A stretch of DNA of 5,902 nucleotides, taken from the NCBI GenBank assembly GCA_020848665.1, contig JADLHR010000340.1:1-5902 (forward strand), read 5' to 3'. The notes under the pieces were generated by a model. The model was not told the DNA's origin and did not search any database. It saw only the letters and a list, made by a program, of their open reading frames with translations. The stretch comes from Anaerolineae bacterium. Lineage in GTDB: Bacteria > Chloroflexota > Anaerolineae > Aggregatilineales > Aggregatilineaceae. Below are positions 1 to 4,561 of this stretch, piece by piece. Each line of letters opens with the position of its first letter. Position 1 is the stretch's first letter. A program made the translations under genes and the position numbers.

Positions 1-2
1 CC

Positions 3-566
3 GTGCTCGACCGGACCGACGGGCTGTGGTACGCCTACTGGGGTGACGAAGCCAGGAAGCACGACGCGCTCGATCTGCTGGCGCAGGAAGGCTTTGTGCG
101 CACCGCCACGCTGAATTATGAGCATCACGGTCACCCGATCTACGCCTATCGCTACGACCGCGCGACGGCGCTGGACGGCCCGGTCACAACCTACGGCGCG
201 GCGATCACGCTGCGCCGCGTCGCGTTTCCGACGCAGGCTGCGCCGGGCGAGACGATCCCGGTCCTGCTGTGGTGGCAGGCCAGCGCACCGATCCCGGTCG
301 ATTACAGCGTCTCGGTGTTCGCGCTCGACACGGGCGGCACGCTGCGCGCTCAGAACGACAGTTTTCCCGCCGGGGGTCGCGCGCCGACGAGCGTCTGGAC
401 GCCAGGGACGCCGGTCTTCGACGCGCACCCGCTCGCCCTACCCGCTGATCTCCCGCCAGGAACGTACACACTCGGCGTCAAGCTGTATACCTACTGGGAC
501 CAGGCTGTTCTTCGGGCAGGCGACGGCGCGGATTACGCCATCATCGGCACGCTGACTGTGCGCTAG
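3..566 (+). CDS. C-terminal part of a probable membrane glycosyltransferase (GT39-like), 5' end outside the window
   Basis: The frame is open from the left edge, so only the last 187 codons are seen; the GTG at position 3 is probably internal. The first ~55 residues (WYAYWGDEARKHDA, then EEGF-like LAQEGFVRTATLNYEHHG) look like the end of a soluble domain that follows a multi-membrane-span region. From about residue 60 to the stop there is an all-beta module: GETIPVLLWWQA, SVSVFALDTGG, LPADLPPGTYTLGVKLY, ending in a short GTLTVR strand. From general knowledge, this carbohydrate-binding-like beta-sandwich is common at the C-terminus of large Chloroflexota glycosyltransferase family 39 or mannosyltransferase-like proteins, which transfer sugars from lipid-linked donors at the outer face of the membrane. 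No transmembrane segment or catalytic motif lies in the visible part, so the call rests on the tail alone. It could be another membrane protein carrying the same module. The next gene begins 44 bp downstream and may be co-transcribed. Confidence 0.6.
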   Translation: MLDRTDGLWYAYWGDEARKHDALDLLAQEGFVRTATLNYEHHGHPIYAYRYDRATALDGPVTTYGAAITLRRVAFPTQAAPGETIPVLLWWQASAPIPVDYSVSVFALDTGGTLRAQNDSFPAGGRAPTSVWTPGTPVFDAHPLALPADLPPGTYTLGVKLYTYWDQAVLRAGDGADYAIIGTLTVR

Positions 567-595
567 GGACAGCTCGTCCCGCGCGACGACCATCC

Positions 596-604
596 AGAGG
601 GGGG
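596..604 (+). promoter_or_regulatory. Ribosome binding site of the P-loop kinase-like gene
   Basis: AGAGGGGGG lies six bases before ATG 611. It fixes that start; no other in-frame start with a comparable site is near. Confidence 0.6.
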
Positions 605-610
605 TAAAGC

Positions 611-1240
611 ATGGGGCACAAGCTCTGCCCGAAAGTCATCCTGGAAGGCACGCGCCTGACTTTCAAGACCGACATTGCCTTCGCGCTCAACGAGCACCCG
701 CGCATCGTCGGCCCGCGCAAATACCGCTATCACTCGCCGCTGATCTCCGCCGAGTGGTGCGCCTTCACCAACTTCCCCTGGGGTCGCGGGCTGATCAACT
801 TCGCGCCGGAGGAAGAGGCGCTGGCGATGGAGACGTATCACACCTGGGCGCGGCTGTTCGAGCTACAGCGTTACTACTCGTGGATCGTGGACCGCTTCCA
901 TATCTCAACACGCGTGGTCCAACTGCGCGAGCACGGCAAGGATTACAACTTCATCTGGCTGGAGCAGCGGCTCGTGCCGCTCGGCTTCCGGCTGGTGTAC
1001 GTCACGCGCACACCAGAGTCCTTCGAGGCGGCGCGCGCCGCGCGGCTCAAAGTCTCCGGCAATCCGCAGCAGTACGATGACCTGGGCGTTTTCGTGGCGG
1101 AGCAGGCGCTACTCGACCGGCTGGTGAGCGAGTCCCTGCTTCCCACGCTGCATCTGGACATTTCCGATAACGACGTGCCGCGCGCCGTCGAGCGGATCGC
1201 GGACTGGCTGGATGCGACCGGCGGCCTGTACATGCCATAA
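611..1240 (+). CDS. P-loop nucleoside/nucleotide-kinase-like protein with an altered Walker A motif
   Basis: A 209-residue soluble protein. ATG 611 is preceded by a purine-rich Shine-Dalgarno (AGAGGGGGG, 596-604) six bases away. Near the N-terminus, VILEGTRLTFKTDIAFAL (residues 9-26) is laid out like the Walker A loop of deoxynucleoside or thymidylate kinases: hydrophobic strand, Glu-Gly, then GxxxxxKT. The glycine normally just before the lysine is Phe18 (GTRLTFKT). A hydrophobic strand ending in Asp94-Arg95 (SWIVDRFHIS) matches the DR/ER motif of that fold. The strand LVYVTR (128-133) followed by the Arg-rich helix TPESFEAARAARLK resembles the last core strand and LID region. The length of about 200 residues fits this kinase family. 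Substrate and activity are unknown; it could phosphorylate a small molecule or be an inactive nucleotide-binding relative. No signal peptide or membrane span is visible. It follows the glycosyltransferase-like gene by 44 bp on the same strand. The fold call is inferred from motifs only. Confidence 0.6.
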   Translation: MGHKLCPKVILEGTRLTFKTDIAFALNEHPRIVGPRKYRYHSPLISAEWCAFTNFPWGRGLINFAPEEEALAMETYHTWARLFELQRYYSWIVDRFHISTRVVQLREHGKDYNFIWLEQRLVPLGFRLVYVTRTPESFEAARAARLKVSGNPQQYDDLGVFVAEQALLDRLVSESLLPTLHLDISDNDVPRAVERIADWLDATGGLYMP

Positions 1241-1256
1241 GCGGGAGCAGGCCCGT

Positions 1257-1286
1257 TTGCGCGAACTGTGCGATTACTTGCACAAT
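1257..1286 (+). promoter_or_regulatory. Possible weak promoter overlapping a TGTGC-N8-GCACA dyad, upstream of the TPR gene
   Basis: TTGCGC (1257-1262) and CACAAT (1281-1286) are 18 bp apart and match the -35/-10 consensus in 3 and 4 of 6 positions. A perfect dyad, TGTGC (1267-1271) and GCACA (1280-1284), lies across the spacer and -10. This is the only promoter-like arrangement I see in the 130-bp gap before the TPR operon. The match is weak and chance is a fair alternative. Confidence 0.2.
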
Positions 1287-1290
1287 AGGA

Positions 1291-1326
1291 AGCGAAAAGC
1301 AGCGAAAGCAGCAAAGGGCAGCGACA
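1291..1326 (+). repeat. Short purine-rich imperfect repeats in the leader of the TPR gene
   Basis: AGCGAAA occurs at 1291-1297 and 1301-1307, followed by the looser copies AGCAAAG and AGCGACA up to 1326, at spacings of about 8-11 bases. The stretch is almost free of T and contrasts with the GC-rich genes on both sides. It is most simply an unstructured 5' leader; no function can be assigned. Confidence 0.25.
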
Positions 1327-1374
1327 GGCATCAGGCTGATACGAGATGCGATCAGCGAGGGAGAACATTCAGTG

Positions 1375-1935
1375 ATGGCGAGCGCCGAGAGCCTGAAGGA
1401 CCAGGGCGTCAAACAGTTCATGCAGCAGGAGTACGAGCAGGCGGCAGATACCTTCCGCGCCGCCCGAAGCGCCTACGAAGCGGCGGGCCAGGACGACATG
1501 GCCGCCGAGATGTGCGTCAACCTGGGGCTGGCGCTGCACAGCGTCGGCCAGTACGACGCGGCGCTGGCCGAGATGCAGGCCGCGCGTGAGGTCTTCCAGG
1601 CGCGCGGCGACCGGAGTCGCCTGGCGCAGGCGCTCGGCAACATGGCGCGCGTCTACGCCAGGCTGGACAACACCGAGCAAGCGATCACCAACTACCGCGA
1701 GGCGTCGGCGCTGTTCATCGAGATCGGCGACGAGGAGAACTACGGCCAGACCGTGCTCGCCATCGCGGACCTGCAACTGCGCAGCGGGCACGTTACGCAG
1801 GCAGCAGCGACCTACGAGGTCGGGTTGGATTACGTCAAGCACCCGAACGCCCGCCAGAAGCTGATGCGCAACCTGCTCGGCCTGCGCAAGCGCCTGACTG
1901 GGCAAACGGCCTCGGCGCCGGACCAGGACGAATAG
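1375..1935 (+). CDS. Tetratricopeptide (TPR) repeat protein
   Basis: A 186-residue protein with no signal peptide or membrane span, so probably cytoplasmic. It consists of about four TPR helix pairs in a 40-residue period, near residues 4-37, 43-76, 83-116 and 123-152. Turns at regular spacing (AGQDDMA at 37, RGDRSRL at 77, IGDEENYG at 117) show the kinesin-light-chain-like long TPR type. The tail after residue 155 is basic (RQKLMRNLLGLRKRL), then acidic at the extreme end. TPR arrays are protein-binding scaffolds, so it may bring together products of the same gene run, although no partner can be read from the sequence. GTG 1372 is an alternative start one codon upstream. ATG 1375 was preferred because it is a stronger start codon, and the GGGAGA at 1359-1364 is an acceptable 10 bases away. 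The hydrolase begins 3 bp after the stop, so the two are almost certainly translated from one transcript. Confidence 0.85.
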   Translation: MASAESLKDQGVKQFMQQEYEQAADTFRAARSAYEAAGQDDMAAEMCVNLGLALHSVGQYDAALAEMQAAREVFQARGDRSRLAQALGNMARVYARLDNTEQAITNYREASALFIEIGDEENYGQTVLAIADLQLRSGHVTQAAATYEVGLDYVKHPNARQKLMRNLLGLRKRLTGQTASAPDQDE

Positions 1936-1938
1936 ACG

Positions 1939-2670
1939 ATGCCCGCCATCGAGCAAGTCGCTTTCGCCGGGCCGCTTGGCACGCTGCGCGGCCTGCTGCA
2001 CCGCCCGGACTCCGCCACTCCCGCGTCGGCCGTCATGCTGCTGCATGGCTTCACCGGCCAGCATATCGAGCAGGATCGGTTGTTCGTACAGATGGCGCGC
2101 GCCCTGACCGCTGCCGGGTTCGCCGCGCTGCGCTTTGATTTCTACGGCTCCGGCGACAGCGACGGCGATTTTCAGGAGTTCACCGTCGAGAGCGAAGTCG
2201 CGGACGCCGCTGCCGCGCTGGACTGGCTGGCGCAGCAGCCCGGCCTCGACCCGGCCCGCGTAGGCGTTGTTGGCCTGAGCCTGGGCGGAGCGATCACCGC
2301 GCTTTTGGCCGGGCAGGATGCGCGGGTGAAGGCCGCCGTGTTGTGGAACGCCCTGGGCAGACCCTGTGATTTGGCAAACAAGCTTACACCGGGGACACTC
2401 GGCGGGCTGACAGTCAGCGCGGGGCTGATCGACTCGCTGCGCCAGGCGGACCCGGTCGCCGCAATCGGGCGTTACGCCGGGCCGGCGCTGGTGATCCACG
2501 CGACCGGCGACGAGGTCGTGCCGCCCGCCGCCGCCGAGGCTTACGCCGCCGCGCTCGGCAGCCGGGCCACGCTGCGCTGGTTCGAGGGTGGCAGCCACAC
2601 CTTCACCCGTCCGGACTGGCGGCAGATGGTTTTCACCTGGACGATTGACTGGCTGGCGGAGCGGGTCTAG
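1939..2670 (+). CDS. Alpha/beta hydrolase (serine esterase / acyl hydrolase type)
   Basis: A 243-residue single-domain alpha/beta hydrolase, the usual length for the cinnamoyl-esterase/acylaminoacyl-peptidase-like group. The oxyanion-hole motif LLHGFTG covers residues 34-40. RFDFYGSGDSDG (65-76) is the typical strand-4 loop. The nucleophile elbow GLSLGG puts Ser114 as the nucleophile. Asp191 in HATGDEVVP and His220 in EGGSHTF complete the triad, and all three are intact. The cap region between residues 138 and 172 is short. There is no signal peptide, so it should act in the cytoplasm on a small ester, thioester or similar substrate that cannot be predicted. ATG 1939 lies 3 bp after the TPR stop, with AGGA (1925-1928) inside the end of the TPR gene as a plausible ribosome binding site. 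The stop codon TAG (2668-2670) sits inside the CTAG that flanks the mobile element immediately downstream. Confidence 0.92.
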   Translation: MPAIEQVAFAGPLGTLRGLLHRPDSATPASAVMLLHGFTGQHIEQDRLFVQMARALTAAGFAALRFDFYGSGDSDGDFQEFTVESEVADAAAALDWLAQQPGLDPARVGVVGLSLGGAITALLAGQDARVKAAVLWNALGRPCDLANKLTPGTLGGLTVSAGLIDSLRQADPVAAIGRYAGPALVIHATGDEVVPPAAAEAYAAALGSRATLRWFEGGSHTFTRPDWRQMVFTWTIDWLAERV

Positions 2671-2855
2671 AGCGTGTTATGCACTTGCGCGCCGGGTAGA
2701 GCTTCCCATCCCCCGGCCCCTTGCCCCCAAAATGAGGGAAGGGGAGACCATCCGGCTTTTTTCCCTTCCCTCGTTCTGGGGGAAGGAAAGCCGACCGCAG
2801 GTCGGAAGGATGGGGGGATGGCCTGGAAACCAGACCACGAAGTGCATAACAGCCT
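2671..2855. mobile_element. MITE-like non-autonomous element with terminal inverted repeats and CTAG target duplication
   Basis: The left end AGCGTGTTATGCACTT (2671-2686) and the reverse complement of the right end (2840-2855), AGGCTGTTATGCACTT, match at 14 of 16 positions, including 12 consecutive bases. CTAG lies directly outside both ends (2667-2670 and 2856-2859), as expected for a 4-bp target duplication. If the duplication is only TA, the element is 2670-2856 with ends starting GAG. The 185-bp interior has no convincing gene. GAG-type ends with a TA/CTAG target recall IS5-family (IS427-like) insertion sequences, but this is from memory and not tested. The interior is C-rich, then G-rich, and can fold into several stems. 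It separates the hydrolase from the kinase gene. Similar copies elsewhere in the genome would confirm mobility. Confidence 0.75.
2706..2821. repeat. Nested inverted repeats inside the MITE-like element
   Basis: The outer arms are CCATCCCCC (2706-2714) and GGGGGATGG (2813-2821). Within them are CCCCTTGCCC (2717-2726) with GGGAAGGGG (2736-2744, one bulge), GGCTTT (2754-2759) with AAAGCC (2787-2792), CCTTCCC with GGGAAGG around a short loop, and CCGACC (2791-2796) with GGTCGG (2800-2805) around GCA. CCATCC (2748-2753) can also pair with GGATGG (2808-2813). Some pairings compete, so alternative folds exist. Transcribed RNA would be strongly structured. A T6 run (2757-2762) follows the second stem, but 12 bases away, so it is not a standard intrinsic terminator. 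Confidence 0.7.
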
Positions 2856-2880
2856 CTAGCCGCCGCATCAGCCAACAGCA

Positions 2881-2886
2881 AGAGGA
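2881..2886 (+). promoter_or_regulatory. Ribosome binding site that decides the kinase start
   Basis: AGAGGA seven bases before ATG 2894 selects this start over the longer upstream open frame. The site lies in the 34 bp of native DNA right of the mobile element, so the insertion left it intact. Confidence 0.65.
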
Positions 2887-2893
2887 CGCGCGC

Positions 2894-3760
2894 ATGTCGC
2901 CCTTCCCGACCGGGCCGCTGCCCCGCCCCATCGGTCCCTACCTGGTGACCGAGAAGATTGGCGCAGGCGGCATGGCGAACGTGTACCGCGCGCGCCATAC
3001 CGAGACCGGCGCCGAGGTCGCGATCAAGGTGCTGGCGCTGCACCTGGAGCAGCAGCCCGCCGCTCGCGCGCGGTTCGAGCACGAGGCCGCGCTGCTGCTC
3101 GGCCTGCATCACGTGCACATTCTGCCAGTCTACGACTTCGGCGCGGACGGTGATATTCCATATCTGGTCATGCAACTGCTCGGCGGACGATCACTCAAGG
3201 ACGAACTGCACGGCGTGCCGCTCGATCCGGCGCAAACCGCGATCTGGATCCGCCAGCTTGCCGGGGCGCTCGACTACGCCCACGCGCGCGGTATCATTCA
3301 CCGTGATGTCAAACCGGCGAACGTGCTGTTAGACGGCGAAGGCGCGCCGTTTCTGGCGGATTTCGGCGTGGCGACGGTCATCGACGCCGCGCAGCAGGCG
3401 CCGGGAGAATTCGTCGGCACGGCCGCGTACGCTGCACCGGAACAGTGCCGGGGCGAACCAGCAGTCCGCGCCAGCGACCAGTACGCGCTGGCAGTTGTCG
3501 CCTATGAAATGCTGACCAGTCAGCGCCCGTTCGGCGGCCCGACCGCGCTGGCGGTCATAGCGCAGCATATCGGCGACGCCCCACCCGATCCGCTTGCACT
3601 CAACCCGGCGCTGCCGCGCGCCGTGCGCCCTGTGCTGGCACGGGCGCTCGCCAAAAGCCCGGCGGCGCGCTACCCTTCGACGCGGGCATTCAGCCGGGCG
3701 CTCGACGCGGCGCTGGACCTCGCCACGCCGGAGAGTCTGCGCGCAGAGGAGGATGTGTGA
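2894..3760 (+). CDS. Hanks-type (eukaryotic-like) serine/threonine protein kinase, soluble, catalytic domain only
   Basis: A 288-residue protein, nearly all kinase domain (about 16-275). All catalytic motifs are present: glycine-rich loop GAGGMANVY (23-31), Lys45 in VAIKVL, Glu64 in the C-helix, catalytic loop HRDVKPAN (136-143, RD type), DFG (156-158), and activation segment GTAAYAAPEQ (175-184) with the APE motif. It should therefore be an active PknB-like kinase phosphorylating Ser/Thr of unknown targets. Unlike many bacterial members there is no transmembrane segment, PASTA or other sensor domain; the protein ends just after the C-lobe. ATG 2894 has AGAGGA (2881-2886) seven bases upstream, and the homology starts a few residues later. 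The frame stays open upstream to 2588, but that part crosses the mobile element and the hydrolase gene and is not coding. The next gene's ATG overlaps this stop codon, so kinase and methyltransferase-like gene are translationally coupled. Confidence 0.93.
   Translation: MSPFPTGPLPRPIGPYLVTEKIGAGGMANVYRARHTETGAEVAIKVLALHLEQQPAARARFEHEAALLLGLHHVHILPVYDFGADGDIPYLVMQLLGGRSLKDELHGVPLDPAQTAIWIRQLAGALDYAHARGIIHRDVKPANVLLDGEGAPFLADFGVATVIDAAQQAPGEFVGTAAYAAPEQCRGEPAVRASDQYALAVVAYEMLTSQRPFGGPTALAVIAQHIGDAPPDPLALNPALPRAVRPVLARALAKSPAARYPSTRAFSRALDAALDLATPESLRAEEDV
3747..3752 (+). promoter_or_regulatory. Ribosome binding site of the ICMT-like gene, inside the kinase gene
   Basis: A perfect AGGAGG lies in the last codons of the kinase, seven bases before ATG 3760. 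It favours ATG 3760 over GTG 3757 and supports translational coupling. Confidence 0.7.
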
Positions 3761-4476
3761 TGCGCTCAGGTACTGCGTTCTCGGTCACGGCACAGCCGCC
3801 TGGTAAACGGATCGCGCTGATGCTGGCGCAGGGCGCGCTGGTGATCGGCCTGCTTGGCGCCGTACTGTTTGGCGCGGCAGGAACGCTTGACTGGCCACGC
3901 GCCTGGCGGCTGCTCGGCGTGTACGCGCTGGGCTATGTCGTGTCAACGTCGCTGCTGTTTCTGCGCGTGCCGGAGCTGATTGACGAGCGGCGCAAAGCGC
4001 ACCCCGGCGTCAAGCCCTGGGATCGTCCGCTGGTGCTGGCGTACCAGGTCATGTACTTCCCAACCTTCGCCGTGTCCGGGCTGGATCGGCGTCTCGGATG
4101 GTCGGCGGTGCCCGCTTCAGTATCGCTCGTCGCGCTGGTCGCCGTCATCGGCTTCTTCGTGCTGATCACCTGGGCGCCACTGGTCAACCGCTACCTCGAA
4201 ACTTACGTTCGCATCCAGACTGAGCGCGGGCACACCGTCATCGACGATGGGCCGTATCGCGTCATCCGCCACCCAACCTATGCCGGTCTGGCGCTGTTTT
4301 TCCTGGCCGTGCCGCTCAGCCTGGGATCGTGGTGGGGATTGGTTCCGGGCGGAATCGCGGCGGCGCTGGTTGTGGTGCGCACTGCGCTTGAAGATCGCAC
4401 GCTGCGCGCCGAGCTGCCCGGCTACGACGCCTATGCGCGGCGCGTGCGCTATCGCCTGCTGCCGGGCATCTGGTAA
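3760..4476 (+). CDS. Isoprenylcysteine carboxyl methyltransferase (ICMT)-family membrane protein
   Basis: A 238-residue integral membrane protein with about five hydrophobic segments, near residues 19-41, 51-68, 91-107, 117-138 and 174-206. The family signature is GPYRVIRHPTYAG (164-176), followed by a hydrophobic segment, Glu211 in ALEDRTLRAELPGY, and the ending YARRVRYRLLPGIW. This layout is typical of bacterial ICMT/PEMT-like methyltransferases, whose C-terminal half binds S-adenosylmethionine at the membrane. Bacteria generally lack prenylated CaaX proteins, so the substrate is probably a lipid or other small hydrophobic molecule; this is inference. ATG 3760 overlaps the kinase stop (TGATG) and has AGGAGG (3747-3752) seven bases upstream. 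GTG 3757 is only four bases from that site and less likely. The overlap implies coupled translation with the kinase. Proteins of this type are often annotated simply as isoprenylcysteine carboxylmethyltransferase family. Confidence 0.85.
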   Translation: MRSGTAFSVTAQPPGKRIALMLAQGALVIGLLGAVLFGAAGTLDWPRAWRLLGVYALGYVVSTSLLFLRVPELIDERRKAHPGVKPWDRPLVLAYQVMYFPTFAVSGLDRRLGWSAVPASVSLVALVAVIGFFVLITWAPLVNRYLETYVRIQTERGHTVIDDGPYRVIRHPTYAGLALFFLAVPLSLGSWWGLVPGGIAAALVVVRTALEDRTLRAELPGYDAYARRVRYRLLPGIW

Positions 4477-4505
4477 CCGCGCGGTCGAGACGCCGCGATT
4501 CGGCT

Positions 4506-4511
4506 TACAAT
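4506..4511 (+). promoter_or_regulatory. Probable -10 element of the secreted esterase gene
   Basis: TACAAT matches five of six bases of the -10 consensus, in a short AT-richer patch within the 85-bp gap. The best -35 is TCGAGA (4485-4490, 4 of 6) at a short 15-bp spacing, so the -35 is weak. The predicted leader would be about 45 nt and include the hairpin next to the ribosome binding site. Confidence 0.4.
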
Positions 4512-4533
4512 CATCATAGGCACTGTTCGATCT

Positions 4534-4554
4534 TTTCCGCTCGCGGAAAGGAGG
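4534..4554 (+). promoter_or_regulatory. Leader hairpin abutting a perfect Shine-Dalgarno
   Basis: TTTCCGC (4534-4540) is complementary to GCGGAAA (4543-4549). Because the 2-nt gap is too tight, the folded form would be a 6-bp stem with a CTCG loop. The AAA of the 3' arm begins the strong ribosome binding site AAAGGAGG (4547-4554), seven bases before ATG 4562. The stem therefore partly covers the site and could moderate translation. There is no T-run, so it is not a terminator. Confidence 0.45.
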
Positions 4555-4561
4555 CACTCCT

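Noticed and set aside
566..580. GGGAC-N5-GTCCC hairpin after the first gene as a terminator
   Set aside because: It has only a 5-bp stem and no T-run. The next gene starts 44 bp after the stop, so read-through is more likely.
1369..2598. Long minus-strand open frame (409 codons) opposite the TPR and hydrolase genes
   Set aside because: Its protein is Arg/Gln/Gly-rich with no recognisable motif, while the plus strand has two clear protein families with intact motifs. Long antisense frames are expected in GC-rich genes.
2717..2762. Intrinsic terminator from the CCCCTT/AAGGGG stem and the T6 run
   Set aside because: The T-run is 12 bases beyond the stem and is itself pairable with the downstream A-rich arm. 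It does not fit a standard terminator.
2823..2850. Outward promoter in the right end of the element (CTGGAA, 16 bp, CATAAC)
   Set aside because: The -35 matches only 3 of 6 and the -10 4 of 6. The -10-like bases are part of the inverted repeat, so selection for promoter function is not shown.
2588..2893. Upstream extension of the kinase frame
   Set aside because: It overlaps the end of the hydrolase in another frame and runs through the mobile element. The kinase has a good ribosome binding site and domain start at 2894.
2677..2931. Short open frames on both strands inside the mobile element
   Set aside because: They have no ribosome binding site or recognisable domain, they cross the inverted repeats, and their composition is dictated by the C-rich and G-rich arms.
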